Notes under the pieces: generated by a model | What the model saw: the letters and a program-made list of their open reading frames with translations, nothing else | Told to the model about the DNA's origin: nothing | Databases searched by the model: none | Translations under genes and position numbers: made by a program | Assembly: GCA_037176885.1 (NCBI GenBank) | Contig: JAWWNJ010000019.1 | Coordinates: 2,170,001-2,234,000, forward strand | Length of the DNA stretch: 64,000 nucleotides | Source of the DNA: Favolaschia claudopus | Taxonomy: Eukaryota > Basidiomycota > Agaricomycetes > Agaricales > Mycenaceae | Reading direction: 5' to 3' | Shown: one piece after another, positions 1-12,900 of the stretch | Position numbering within the stretch: the first letter of the stretch is position 1 | How the letters are laid out: every line of letters starts with the position of its first letter

Positions 1-2600
1 GGTGGGTGAGCAGACGAAGGCAGCCTACGAGCCGGCTACGACAGTTTGCGGCAGGAATACGGAGGATTTTGAGAGCGAAGAAGGTAATATGAGAGGCGGA
101 GCTACTCGGAGGCTGGAGTTCGAGGTTTCTCCAGCTAAGTCTGTAGAAATGAAGTTTAGATGTCGCGCTGGATTCCTGAGCATAAACGCGCACCCTCCTA
201 AAAAATCATAGTTTTCCAAGGGCCGCAGTAGCAACCCTGCTACCATGTCACTGTTGGCATGTTCTGCATCTACCGCTATCCAGCGCAAAAATTCTTCAGT
301 CCTGGAAAACGACATCGAGGGTTAGGTTTTCTGACCTGATGATGCGGAAGATTCGGAACATGTTCAGATCGGCATCGATATTGAAGCTAGAACAAAGCTA
401 GAGAGCTCGAGTCGGGGGGCGACGAGTGCGTCGACTCGATCGGTGTCGTTGTGGTCAAAGACAGCAAACTGCTTGTTTGGCGATCAACTGTGGGCCAAAC
501 ATCCCCATCTTGTCTTCTCCCGTCAAGCATCCACTCAACTGCTCGCTCGCGCGCTCGAACCCTTTATCTCTCAGTTTTTTTTCTGCTATCTTTACCTCTG
601 CGTTTCTGCAAACCAAGTCCCGCTAACGCTGGCCACTGCATCAACAGCAACTTAGTTCTGCTGGAGCTCACCAAGGTATCACTGGCCATGGATGATGGAA
701 TCTTCGTGCGGCTGATCGTGCCTGAGTTCTCAGTTCAACGTCTCCTCAAAGCCTACCAATCTGGCGATGCTATCTCTGCCTAACACACAGCTGGGCTCAT
801 TATCGTAAAGGATGACTACACCATGCTCGGAAACTAAGTAATTCTCGAATCTCCGACAGCTAGACTGAGTTTCTAACCGCTGTAAAGGTCAAAGTCGAGG
901 CTGATTCCTCCACATACAACACCAAGTTTAATCGGACGCGCTCAGACTCTCAATCCCGATCATCGGAGGCAAAGTTTTCTCGAATTCACCAAAGCTCTTC
1001 GAAGCCGCCTATGTATCACGCTCATCCAAACATCCGTCTTTCATCTGCGCCTCTCCCAATGCATGGGCTCTCTGCGCCCCTAACTCTTCATGTCGTTCTC
1101 GGTTAGCTAAACAACTTGGACTCGCCCCAAACGCAGACTCTTTGTTCCTTACTTCGCCATATGAATCGAAATCTGCAGTCACTTCTGTTCAGCAGTCTTT
1201 GGCATGGCAATTTCAGTGTCCAAGTCCACGACGAATTACTTGTCATTCCACTGCGTGGCATCTACATCTACATACACAGTTCTGAGCTCTCAGCCATCGC
1301 TCCGAAACTTAATACCTACCATGTCAAAAAGGCTGTATTGCAAAAAGAAATGGAGTGAAACGGCCAGTTTTAGCCAAAACAGTAGAAAAAATGGTGCGAA
1401 AAAGGGAGTTGAAAAAGGCTATCGTGAACGCTCCGTCCAGAAGGTCCTTTGAATTTTTCACTCCCTTTTTCACCTCTATATTTCCCCTTTTCTATATTCC
1501 TTCAACTCCTTACCCAAACCAAGCTGATTTTTTTTATCGAGAGGTATAAAAAGGTTGACTTGTCAAAAAGAACCAAGTTCTACGGAGGTTTTTTGCCAAA
1601 ACTGCAAGATGGGCAAAAGGAAGAGAAAAAGGAGAACAAAAAGGAACTAAAAAGGGAGCCAAAAAGGCTGCCGTGAATGACCCTATTCAATATCTGCCCA
1701 TTGACAGGCCTTCAGAATCCTCGTTCGAAGAAACTCAACTTTGAGTACAGTTCGTCTTCTACGTGCTCCAACGCTCGCCGGCGGCACGCACGCCTCGTTG
1801 GTGTGGAAATTATACCGTTCCTCCAGAAGAACCAGGAAGTCCTCCACTTCCGCACGATAGCGAAGTGCGAGAATCTGTTAAGGATACGGCCTATCCGCGA
1901 GTTCGTTCGTGGAAATCCGCAAGCAAGAGATGAGTTTGCCAAGATAAGATAGCGGTCGCTTTATCTTATCTTTTCCAGCAGAGAAGTCGTTCAGTAGCGT
2001 CGAGCTTTACTGAAGACTTGAAGTAGATTGTTGAGTTGAAGTGTTTGCACACAAGTGGGTTGAAAGTAAGGTAAAAGATAATATTCAAGCGCTTCTAAGT
2101 AAGGCTTTTATACAAGTAACTATGTGAGACGAAGGCGGAATGAGGTAGGAAATGATGTCAGGTCTAGGGAACTTTGGATAGGGATGAGGGGAGAATGTAA
2201 AGTAGGAATGTAGAGATAGAATGTAATGTACAAATATATAGAGAAATAGGATCTAAGTGAGACTCACGAGCGTGGACTTCATAATATCCATAACAGAATC
2301 TCATATCCATTCAATTTCATTGAAGGAATAGAAATTCTTTGGAGAGTCGCTCCTTCCCCACGTTGGCATTGCCGGCATGTCATAAAATTCACCCATCGCA
2401 GTAATCGCTTCCTTCGAACGCGTGCGAAGATCGTCCAATTTTCTTGCAAGTCGATTATCGATTTTCAACCGTTCTCTCACGGCTTGTAAAATCAAAAACT
2501 GACCTCAATAACCGTTTCTAGAATCGCCTCGAAAACCTTACTCTGTCCGCCCCTATTAACTACATATGCAAAGAGCTGTAATCTGTCCCTTTGGTTGTTG
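1..2600. other. Intergenic region, no recognisable gene
   Basis: No open frame here resembles a family I recognise, and none is joined by convincing splice sites. The stretch from about 1320 to 1680 is purine-rich and repeats the word AAAAAGG many times, which suggests decayed low-complexity or repeat DNA. A minus-strand frame at 2301-2495 has a helical, charged composition, but it does not splice in phase to anything upstream, so I do not call it. Confidence 0.5.
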
Positions 2601-3017
2601 TAAGATTCTGTGTCGGAAACATTACAAGACGAGATGGAGTTGATGAAACATCGCATGAAGCTGGTGGAGTCATGTGTAAGGCAAATGCAACTAGCTTTCA
2701 GACGGCACGGGGTCCCAGAGGAGGAAATCATCGGGCAATACTAGCCTTCCTAAAAATGCAAACATTTGCCCAAATCAGGACAGTACCCGCATGTCCACCT
2801 CGAACTAAAGAGCGGAAAGTGTGTCAATAAATAGAAGAAATTCACTGATGCAGGCAAAGTAGGAAGTACGGATGGGAAGACGAGTAATGAGCCGTATGAA
2901 CCATCTTAGAAAGGCACATAACAAAAACAGTCCAATCGTATAGGTCCCGGAATATGTATGCCGCAGATCGCATCGACAGAGGCAGAGGTAGCCGGGGTAG
3001 GAGTCATAGGCTCAATG
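2601..3017 (+). pseudogene. Duplicated last exon and 3' flank of the membrane-protein gene at 3850-6653
   Basis: This 417 bp block is clearly homologous to 6511-6925. Both copies contain the same C-terminal exon, an amphipathic charged tail ending in IIGQY followed by TAG (stop at 2742-2744 here). They also share about 270 bp of 3' flank, ending at the words gtcataggctcaatg. No upstream exon of the family lies before this copy, so it is a 5'-truncated duplicate. The two copies differ by scattered substitutions, and this one lies 3.9 kb upstream in the same orientation. A segmental duplication or unequal exchange explains it best. I see no way for it to encode a protein on its own. Confidence 0.8.
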
Positions 3018-3849
3018 AAACCACTCACTCAAACCAGTGTTCAAACTGGTTTACTAAACTGCTATAGTTTAAATCAAAACACCTGCTCTATACAGGCTGC
3101 CCTCTGGCTGGTTTAAACTGACCTGTTTGAATCAATATCACAGTGGCAATTTAATGGTTTGTACTTCAACGCTGCTGTTCTATTTCTTCTGTTGATCCGG
3201 TTCAAGGTTCCTGGTTGAAACGTTGACTTGGAACCACCACGATGGAAAGTGAGTTTGGCCTTCTATTATTCCTGTTGACTCCTCGGCACCTCTTTGACGA
3301 TGCTCAATTCCGAATCCAAATTCCCTTGTCTTGATCGCTCTTTTTCCAACATTCACGCATGACGTGCAATACAACTTAAAGTAGCTGTAACGGTTGGGAC
3401 TTGCGGCACATTGGGATTTCCCAGCATCGCTCCCGGTGCTGGCGTTGACTCATTATTTCATGGTCCTTGTTCTCGGTATGTAGTTCCCTTTGTGACTTAT
3501 TTGACTCGGAGATTCCCTTGTTCCACATTAGTAGATACAGTAGAGTATAAATAGTTCTAGGTTTTGTGAGAGGGCTTTAGTTTTCAACACTCCATCCACT
3601 CACTCGTTGCAAAGTGTTCAGATCTCTTGAGAGCTCGTTGGGTCTGTTCATCCGTATTTCTACGCAGACCTCACAGTAGCAAAACAACTTTCACTGAACA
3701 GTTTCCCAGAGCTCTTTTATTTTTGCTATCCTTTCAAGCTGTACACTGGGTCAATTTTAGTACCTAGACATCATGCTTCGAGTCCGCTTCGCTTCACAGG
3801 CTTTTCGAATATAACTCGCTATGCACCCCGTTGCACAAGCAACGACAGC
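3018..3849. other. Intergenic region upstream of the membrane-protein gene
   Basis: I see no gene here. Around 3025-3140 there are several short copies of the word AAACTGG/CCAGTTT in both orientations, which may be a small decayed inverted-repeat element. The 3' half is presumably the promoter and 5' leader of the following gene. A TATA-like stretch (gagtataaatag) lies at about 3543. Confidence 0.35.
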
Positions 3850-6653
3850 ATGCTTTCTCCCCGTCATCTGCTTCACTCTATCCAATCCTTTCACTTAGGA
3901 TATAACCCCTGGCCGCAGCAGCGTACCATCTCCCACCTGTTGCTAACCACATATTTGCTTATGCTGTTTCAGCATATCCTGGCCGATGGACAACGCCGAC
4001 TATTATCTTGCTATTTGCACTTCTTACAGCCTTCATCACATGCATAAATGGTGAGTCAATTTCGTGATATAATTAGTGTTTCTCCGGCTTTGGCCTCAGG
4101 CCAAAAAGCCCTGGCTTTTTGGCTTTGGTACCAAGGCCAAAGCCAAGCCAAACTTTTGGCTTTTGACGGCTTTTGGCCCGGCTCGCCGATCTTGAAAGCC
4201 AAAGCCAAGCCAAAAAGCCGTGGCTTTGTGGACCCCCCCAAGAACCCCTCTGAGGAAGCCAGTGGGGACTAGTTTTCAAGCTGTATATATCCAATACGGA
4301 GGATGGGGACTCACAATCAAGTATGCAGGGCATACTGGAGGTCCGATAAGCTTCTACACTGTATTAATACCACGTTTAGAGCGACTTGCAATTTTTTTTT
4401 CAGCCCACGGAAAGCAGTCGGAAGCGGCAGCCGAAAGCCATGGCTTAAGCCAAAGCCAGGCCGGGCCAAGCCAAAGCCGTGAGGTTTGGCCCGGCCTGGG
4501 GTTTGAGGAAGCCAAAGCCACCCCAAAGCGGGCCAAAGCCCCGGCTTTCAGGCCAAGCCAAGGCCGGAAAAACACTAGATATAATATCGCGCCCTGGACA
4601 AATATTTCCGCCAGTTCCCCTCTCCGCTTATGAGTTCATACAGGAGGTGACTTTCCGACCAAACGACACACTTCCTGCTCTTCCCTTCAGTCGCTGGCTC
4701 CCTTCTCTGTTCCAGCCCCCGACTATTTCCTTTCAGCCTCAAGCACTCACCGTTGGTGATACTCTCCTGCTCAACAACTCGGCCGTTAATTTCACCTTAA
4801 CTGGTGTATACGATCGCATGAACGGTGGTACTCCCGTCTCAACCTTCTCGTATTTCAATAACCCATTCTCCGATGAATGCGACATTGTCTGTGGTAGTTT
4901 ATTTGCAAAATTATCCCAACCTGACCGTTCCACAGAGTAAAATGTTGTTCGATTACGAGCACGGAGACCTAGAGGTGCGTCTGCGAAGGTCAGCATCACA
5001 TCTGGCTCATAGTGCACGCAGATCTACGCCCAAATTAACTGCGACTTTCCCGTGACTCAGTTGACGATGATCTCGAACGTTATGAGTATAATGACTAACA
5101 ATGACGGGCCGAACTACAACATTCTCAATGAGCTCTTCGCTTCTATCATATTCGCTCTGGTCTGTGGGGACAGCACATGGCACATTACCGAGTTTGTGCG
5201 GAGCGACCCGGGTCGCTTGACAGGCATGTGGAGCCGGGTCGCTTCGCAGTGAGTGGCCGCTTGAAGAAACTACGTCATCTCAGCCAGGCCGCTTCGAAAA
5301 AGTGTTATTTTACAGGCTTACCCTCTCGTATCGCTCCCTCCTCTGGACCACACATTCTTGGTGATACAATCTAGCTCGCCAGCAAATTTGACGCACACAA
5401 ATTCACTGATTCTTGCCCAAAAACCAAGCGGCCTGGCAAAAGCGAAGCGACCCGGCTCCACATGCCTGTCAAGCGGCGTAGGCCGCGTCTGCCGCTCCGC
5501 ACAAACTCGGTATTCTCTACTAATTGTTATGCAGAACATAATGCTGTACGTCCGTCCTGGGTGCCATACACCTAACATCTCCTTTGAACCTACCCCGTAA
5601 CACAGGTACACATACGTGAGGGACGGCACTGCAGACAACAAATACATTGTCATGCCAGCGTGTTCCGACGTTTCGAATCCCAATATGAACTCAACTTGCT
5701 TGGAAATACAACCACCTAGGTTTCGGATGGCATTTGTCTTTGCCTCCTCAGGCAACAAGTCATATGATATCGATGATTTCTTGGACACAACTGGCCAACC
5801 TGCCGATAACCCATCTTTGTTCGTCCCCTTTTATCCCAATATGATTTGGGATCCAGCAGATGTATCAACAATTATCCAAAACATGTTTCAAATGATGTTT
5901 CACTATGTTCGCCTGCAAATGGGCGTGGTTCATCCGAACTTGATTTACGCCTCACCGGATATGTACAATCGCAGCATATTGCCTCTAGGCCCGCCTCCAG
6001 CAGAATTGGACTCGGACGACTCGGACGGCGAATATGACTACTTCTCTCCCTTCAACAGGTCTCGGGCTGCCATGGCAAATGAAACATATTTTTCGCAAAT
6101 GCTAGAAATTGTGCACTTGTTCAATACCTCTGGAGGAGTGCCTGTCATGGAATATTCAAGAACAGTACCAAAGCTCAAGCCGCTTGGTTCTGCGATTACA
6201 AGCGTCTTTGTCTCGACGTTTGCCATGCTCTCGACGATCTGGGCCATCTTCTCCCTCATAGCAGGAGCGCTTGCGAAGATGTACCCAGGTAGGCTTCTGT
6301 CTTTCTTTCAATTCATTGACTCAGATATGGTAGTTGATATCACTTATGTATCAGACCGTCGGGAAAACAAGAGAGGGAAAGACTCTTTGAGAGACGATGC
6401 CGACGTGTACTTCGGAGTCGAGGAACAAGCCTTGAGCGAGCATAGTCGATTTCTGAATGGTTCGTCATCATCGCGAGTCTTGAAAATTACAAAACTTACA
6501 AAAATGTTTTAAGATTCTGCGTCGGACACATTACAAGACGAGATGGAGTTGATGAAAAATCGCATGAAGCTGGTGGAGTCATATGTAAGGCAGATGCAAC
6601 TAGCTTTCAGACGGCGCGGGGTGTCTGAGGAGGAAATCATCGGGCAATACTAG
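3850..6653 (+). CDS. Agaric multi-exon membrane protein, unknown function
   Basis: This is a member of a large agaric family of membrane proteins with no known function. The nine exons I can support are 3850-3922, 3973-4050, 4615-4886, 4936-4974, 5022-5159, 5535-5545, 5606-6288, 6355-6459 and 6514-6653. They join in phase to give about 512 residues. A hydrophobic segment in exon 2 (TIILLFALLTAFITCI) is followed by the family landmark NVPLSAYE and a long N-glycosylation-rich, probably extracellular region. A second membrane segment near residue 405 (FAMLSTIWAIFSLIAGAL) leads into a charged, probably cytoplasmic tail ending IIGQY. The start is the least certain part: the ATG at 3850 is in frame, but the upstream frame is also open. 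Two introns contain transposable elements (4074-4577 and 5188-5510). Removing each leaves a normal intron of 52 or 50 bp, so the gene may still be spliced correctly. Confidence 0.75.
4066..4585. mobile_element. hAT-like MITE with 8-bp target duplication, in intron 2
   Basis: The non-autonomous element spans 4074-4577 (504 bp). It is flanked by the perfect 8-bp direct repeat GATATAAT at 4066-4073 and 4578-4585. The termini are inverted: the left end starts TAGTGTTTCTCCGGC and the right end, read on the other strand, starts TAGTGTTTTTCCGGC. The interior is packed with GCCAAAGCC/GGCTTTGGC words in both orientations, so it can fold into long hairpins, and it has no coding capacity. An 8-bp duplication with short terminal repeats is the signature of the hAT superfamily. 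Removing the element and one repeat leaves a standard 52 bp intron of the host gene. Confidence 0.85.
5186..5512. mobile_element. TA-inserting MITE in intron 5
   Basis: The element spans 5188-5510 (323 bp) with inverted ends of about 80 bp. The left end begins CCGAGTTTGTGCGGAGCG and the right end is its reverse complement. A TA dinucleotide lies directly outside each end (5186-5187 and 5511-5512), which fits a Tc1/mariner-type target duplication. No transposase is encoded. The right arm has a short extra segment inside the repeat, so the arms are not perfectly matched. Removal of the element and one TA restores a 50 bp intron with a CTAAT-type branch site and TGCAG acceptor. Confidence 0.85.
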
Positions 6654-8949
6654 CCTTCCTAAAAATGCAAACATATGCCCAAATCGGGACAGTCCCCGCA
6701 TGTCCACCTCGAACCAAAGCGCGGAAAATGTGTGAATAAATAGGGGAAATACACGGATGTAGGCAGAGTAGCAAGTACGAGTGGACAGACGAGTATTGAG
6801 CCGTATGAAGCATCTTAGAAAGGCACATAACAAAAACAGTCCCATTGTATCGGTCCCGGAATACGTATGCCGCAGATGGCGTCGACAAAGGCAGATGAAC
6901 CCGGGGAGGAGTCATAGGCTCAATGCTATTGAGATATCACATAGCTCGCATCACTCGTTGTCCGTAGTATGTAGGGATAATCGGTACTCCGAGTACGGGA
7001 AGGAAATGGCCGCGGGTCAAGGCGTCACGCCGTCAAGATGGGGAGCAGTGGTCTCAATCTCGACATGCATCGCGCATGGGTCTTTGCATGTGTCAAGGAG
7101 GAAAGAAGGCATGAAGGGCGGCAAGAAAGAGGACCCGTCCACGCGCACAACGACAAGGGAAAGATGACAGGATTGAAAAGTAGGTGGGAGCAAAAGGGGT
7201 AGGCGGTGCGGATGCTTTTGGTTATCCTGGTACTGCGACGACGGGGACAATCGGCCGTTCTAGTGCTAGTCGACGCACCCATCTCCGCCGCCAGGCTTCG
7301 TGTCGTATCCTCTTCGTCACTGGTACACTCTGCCACTGAACGCGGCGTAGCAAGCCCCGAAGGGAGAAAAAGGGCTGGATATCGACGGCGGCGAGAAAGG
7401 CGGTGCGTGAAGGCACGACGAGTTCGAGAAGGAGGGTGAAAGAAGGTCATCCACATCCGATGCGACCACCACATACGAATTATCACAAACGGCTGGATCC
7501 CATCCTCCAAACCTCCATTACGACTAGTCTTCCCCCGACGATCAAGCGCGCAATCGGTAGGTATATCTCCTCCGGGGATTCTCGGCCTAACTCAGCACCA
7601 CCGACAAGGTGGTGGACGTCCGGCCCAGCTGCAGGTGCACGTTCACGTCAGGCACCGACACCGTGGCTTCAGCGGGGGTTCACTGGAAGGATGTCACCTC
7701 CACCCACCCGCTCGAGCCATGAGATGCGTCGGGAGGTGATCCCACAAATCGTGTGAAATTCCTCCGCCTACAAGCGAATTTGTGGTGGCGCTCGACAGGG
7801 GGATAACGAGGTGAGGGTGTCTGGAGCGACGGGCAGCGTAGACAGCGTTACAGCGAGGCTATACGTGGGGCTATTGGCATCATGCTCGTATGCTGCTGGC
7901 TAATTTGAAGCCATCAACAGATAGATATAGGCTACCGCAGGCAGACGCGTTCGGCATTTAGATATCGATGATAACATGGGAGATACCGCTGGATTGAAGC
8001 GGCGTCGCATGCATATCTTTGCACGAATGACATGAGTGAGAGGTGGATTCGAACTAATAGGATACTGCGTCAGCAGTGAACGACAAAGGAAGGGGGATAC
8101 TTACTGATGAATAAGAGGTCTTGGGCTTCTGTGAGCAATGGAGTCGATGATCAAAGGTATCGAGCACAATATAGCTGAGAACGAGTCAGTACATATCGGC
8201 GAACGAAGGTCGACGTTAAAGCTGAGCTGACATACCAATGCTTTCCACTCGCCCTCGATCTTCAGTTAACCCGCCGCTTTGCTAGCGGCGGCAGTTCGTG
8301 GAGGCCAGCGCGCTTTGCCACGTCATCACGCGCCCGAGACTAAACAGTGCCGGTGCCCACGCACAGGAGCGAGAATTCTATGGGCCAAGGTAGGTATAAA
8401 AGGCGTCTAGGCATCGATATCCGTGAGGACAAGAATAAAAAACAAAAAGTAAAGTTCACCCAATGACGGAAACAAGTGCGGTAGACCAAGACCAATGGTT
8501 GGCGGGTTCAAGTACCCATTTCCCGGGAATACAGAGACCTGCAGTATAGTGCAATAACCGCCGTCCTAGACAATATCGGGCGACGTCGCGTCGACTTTCG
8601 ATTCGGAGAAAAATTGGCGGAATTATGTAGGTGCTATGCAGTCCACCACGACGAGCAAAGCAGAATTCAAACCGGAGCTCGGGCGATAGAGCGAGAATCA
8701 GAGTTACACCCGACTTCGAGTCTGCCGTAGGTGCTGGTGTGCTTGAAGACGCTCTCGGCATCGTGGTGGGTGATGAGGAAAAGGTCACACCGTGACATCG
8801 TGACACGCCGCCAACGCCGCTCTTCGGAATTGCTACCAAGAGTCCAGGACCAGCTAACTTGTTCGGATTGCTCTGTTCATTGCTCAAACGCTCAAGAGTC
8901 GTGCTATTTTAACTTTGGAATACCGACCTTTGGTATCGAATCGAAGATA
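6654..8949. other. Intergenic region, GC-rich, no recognised gene
   Basis: The first 270 bp are the 3' flank shared with the duplicate at 2601-3017. From about 7000 to 7800 the DNA is GC-rich with long overlapping open frames on both strands. Their predicted proteins are rich in Arg, Ser and Pro and show no family signature, so I treat them as composition artefacts. A perfect short hairpin (CCGCCGC, seven-base loop, GCGGCGG) lies at about 8271-8293. Confidence 0.45.
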
Positions 8950-9216
8950 CTGTACTAATCCGACCGGTTGTTCACGTTATGTGTGACGGCCCGTCGTGAA
9001 CTGAACTTTTTGAAGGTGGTGACGGGTGACACCGAGTTTTTTGGCCCAGAAAGGGCAAGAAAAGCGAAAAAAAACTCCGGCCGGCATGTGCCGAGCAATG
9101 CCGGCCTACCATATATGGTAATATTGATGTGATTGACGTGTTGTGAACAACTTGTCCAGTGAACAATTTGGGTGACGGGTGACACCCAGTGAACAACCGG
9201 TCGGATTAGTACAGTA
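8948..9216. mobile_element. MITE of the CTGTA family, copy 1
   Basis: This 265 bp element (8950-9214) has TA directly outside each end (8948-8949 and 9215-9216). Its inverted ends of about 27 bp begin CTGTACTAATCCGACCGGTT. Inside are two direct copies of GGTGACGGGTGACAC and a central GCCGGCCTACCATAT. The same internal words occur in the element at 25704-25949 in the opposite orientation, and that element also begins CTGTA and sits in TA. No protein is encoded. The sequence just inside the two elements' ends differs, so they are relatives rather than recent copies. Confidence 0.8.
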
Positions 9217-9907
9217 ATTCTGTCTTTGCCATTGCCCTTTTTTTAACTTGCAAAAAATCCGTGAGGCAAGGACGTCCGTCGTCGAGTCCGACGACGTTGG
9301 CCGACTCCTCGACTCAAATCTCTCGAGATGTCTTTGTCTTGCCAAGAATCAAGATGCATTAGCAAGTTCTGGGGAGAATATGAATCAGGGGCTACGGCAA
9401 GCTTCATCTGCAAGTCTGAAGTTGCGGCGAGAAGAATTCTTGGGGATATACCATGGCATGATATTCAGTCGGTTGGTTCAAAGCTGCCAATTTGGATTAC
9501 GACCCTCTTATTTTCTGATCCCCGCCCTATTGTTACAACCTTGACTCCCACAGCTCAGATTCTAGAAGAAAAAAAATCGAATTACAGTGCTGTTGAGTGA
9601 TCTGACTTATCCCGTCACCCTACGAACTGATGTCACAGTATCCTTGTCTCTCATTGCCGACACCGCTGGAAGGGCACCACTGAGTCCTCGCAAGATTTCA
9701 ACCTCAAATTACGTGCCTGAAGGTTTCTTGCATCGATTGATAATCTCTATTTTAACCAACGGCAGCTACGTACCGATACGAAGTCCCCGTGGGCAGCACA
9801 TGGTTCTGGCTGCCCACACCCATAAACCTCGAGGCAGAAAGCGCGCCCACAGAGTCTTTCTTCCTCTTGCCACTCGTACCACTCGGACTTCCGCTTCACA
9901 TCCAACC
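9217..9907. other. Region upstream of dynamin 1
   Basis: I see no separate gene. Short open frames at about 9248-9600 have no recognisable domain. The last 200 bp are probably the 5' leader of the dynamin gene. Confidence 0.35.
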
Positions 9908-12900
9908 ATGTCAACATCCGATTCAGGGGTCTCCGACATCGACACCCCTTCCGACAGCAGCGTCAACGACGAGTCCAGCGGCGTCGGACTCTCCAACCCC
10001 CAGCTTTCCTCTGACCGTCGCAAACTTCTGGATTCGATAAATCGGCTTCGCAATACCGGGTAAGCAAATAATACTTCCTTGCTTCGGACATACCGGATGT
10101 GCCGTTTACGCCCTACAAGCGTCCAAGCAGACATCGACCTCCCCGGCATCGTCGTCATCGGCGGCCAAAGCGCAGGCAAATCCTCTCTCATCGAATCCAT
10201 CTCTGGGATAACCCTCCCTCGTGCGGCGGGAACATGCACTCGGTGCGTTGCATTTTCCCGTCTTCGTTTCTATTTCTATCCCTCCTCTTCTAAATCTAAA
10301 CTTCGATACTCAGATGCCCAACTGAATGTCGACTGTCCTGCTCCGCTGGTCCCTGGACATGTACCGTCGAGTTGCACTACCTCAAAGACCAAACGGGCTC
10401 CGCTCTCGGACAGGCCCGCACCATCATCTTCGGCGACCCCATCTTCGACAAATCACAAGTCGAGGATAGAATCCGTCGAGCACAGCGGGCAATTCTATCT
10501 CCGAACAAACCTCCCCATAGTTTTCTCACTGACGACGGAAACTCGCCGACCGAGCTGTCATTTTCCACGAATTATATCTCTCTTCAAATTAGCGGGCCGA
10601 AAGTTGCGGACTTGTCTTTCGTTGATTTGCCAGGTAAATCTTAATTCTTTCCAATCTTTGTTGCTATACAGTGTTCGCTCACACCATTTGTACAGGTTTA
10701 ATCGCGAGCGTCAGTACCAAGAGCGGAAACGAGGCTGACATTGCGATGGTGGAAAACCTCGTTACGTCCTACATATCGAAGCCGAATTGTATCATTTTGC
10801 TCACTGTCGCTTGCGAAAGTAAGCCTCCTCGAGAAAAAATCGAAGGCTACTCACTCATAATCTCTATTACAAAAAAGCGGACTTCGAGAACCAAGGCTCT
10901 CACCACTTGACGAAGAGACACGATCCGCAGGGAAAGCGTACAATAGGTTCGTGTTGCTTCCTTACTATGCGTTGAATTCTTGGCTGAATCGCTCCGTTGC
11001 TTTCAAGGTGTCTTAACTAAGCCTGATAGGTAAATTATCTCTCTATCGATGAGAGATACCTGCTGATGAGTGCCATGAAGAATTCCAACAGGCGACGAAG
11101 ACAATTGGCTCGCTCTCATTCGCAATGAACGAGACGCGTTGGAAAACAACTGGTACTGCGTGAAACAGCCCAGCTCGCAAGACCTCAAAGAAGGCATCAC
11201 CTGGAGCTCAGCCCGAGCGCGCGAACAAGAGTTCTTTTCTTCAAAATCGCCTTGGGCTGAGCTTGATCCTGTATACCAGCCTTATTTGGGAACTCCAAAC
11301 TTAGTTCAACGGCTCAGTTCCATTCTATCGGATCTCATTTCAAAGCGGTGCGTTTGTTCTTTTTCTACTTAAATGTAATGTATATTCGAACAATTGAATA
11401 CCGCGAAAATAGGCTCCCACAGATTCAAGTCGAGCTCGAGCTGGCTATTCAACAAACCCGCGCAAGTCTCGAATTGCTCCCGCAACCGCCATCCGACGAC
11501 GCTGTCCTCGAAATTACCACCCTGGTTCATTCGTTCACTCGAGAACTGGACCAGATGATCGAAGGCGTCCCTCATGCCGACGGACTCATTCAGACTCTCC
11601 GTCCTGCGCAAGAAGAATTCCGCCGCAACATCCGGCGTACAGCGCCCGATTTCCGACCCTTCGAATCAGGCCAAAGCGCACAGGCCAATCGTTTGATGCC
11701 TCCGGATCCAGATTTCCTGCGTGAAGAGGAAGGACGCGAACATTGGCCTAGTCAATCACTCTCCCCGGCACGAGTGCCCATCTTCGTCAATGAGGTATTA
11801 ACTAGGGCTGAAAAGTAAGATTTACGCAATTCACCGTGTTGAAATTGTTAACTGATATCATGGGAAGTGCGCGCTCTCGGGAGCTTCCGGGACATTATCC
11901 ATTTGCCGTTCAGAAAGCTTACATTGCGGACTTCACTCGCCGCTGGGCAGATCCGGCTCGAGCGTTGTGCACATCCGTCCACAAAACACTTTCCGCGCAA
12001 GTGACAACGTTGATCACTAATCACTTCTCAGCATTTGGGCAAGGGACATTGGAAGACCGCGTACAGTGCGTTCCTATTTTTTTTAGCTCCATTCTAACTT
12101 GAACCACTCATCGTCATAACCCATCGTTCAGAGTCGTGGTTCAAGCATATATCCAAGAACTCGTCTCTGCTACTAAAGCTGCCGTCCTAAAAGAAATACA
12201 GCATGAGGAGAATGGTCCCCACACGCTGAACACTCACTATCTGAGCGATTACAAAGAGAAGTTCATGACTTATTACAAGCAACTTCGGCAGAAAGACAGA
12301 AATCCTACATTAGCTGCAGCGATTCCCTCGCTCAATCCAGTAATCGACGAAGTACCGCCTTCCCCCGACCCAAGTGAGGAGCATTATTATAGCGACAGTT
12401 CCGCCTTGTCTTATTATCCATTCCCGTCACCCTCCCCAGCACCTGCCACCTATCGCTCGAGCTCTGGATTGGTATATGAACGCCCACAAATCATAGGTCG
12501 ACTTCCTGAAATCGAAGTCAGTCGAAGCCCTTCAGTTCTCGTATCTGAAGTCCTGCGCAATTTATCGGCTCTCAATCTTTCGATTCGTGCGGAGGATTTG
12601 ATGAAACTATGCCCAAGAGACCCCATGGAACCCGCCTTCAACATCATGGCCGATGTACGAGCTTATTTCCAAGGTAAGAAAATCACACATCGACGATTTG
12701 AGCATCTCTAACGTACCCTCGAGTCGCGTACAAAAGGGTAGCCGATACTATCCCAGCAACTATTGACGACGAGCTCGTTCGTGGTGTTGGGAAAAACATC
12801 CTCCCCACACTGATGAAAGGGCTCGGCCTAAACGGTCCCGAGGCAATAAGAATTGCGAAAGATTTCGCAAGGGAGAACCCTGCAACGGCGAAGAAGAGGG

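Noticed and set aside
2301..2495. Minus-strand helical frame as the last exon of a gene
   Set aside because: The candidate upstream exon ends in a phase that would create an immediate stop after splicing.
8030..8075. GGATTCGAACT, resembling a tRNA T-loop on the minus strand
   Set aside because: The flanking bases do not pair as a T stem, and no acceptor or anticodon arm can be drawn.
8271..8293. Perfect GC hairpin as a terminator
   Set aside because: Intrinsic terminators of this kind are bacterial; no T-run follows and the context is eukaryotic.
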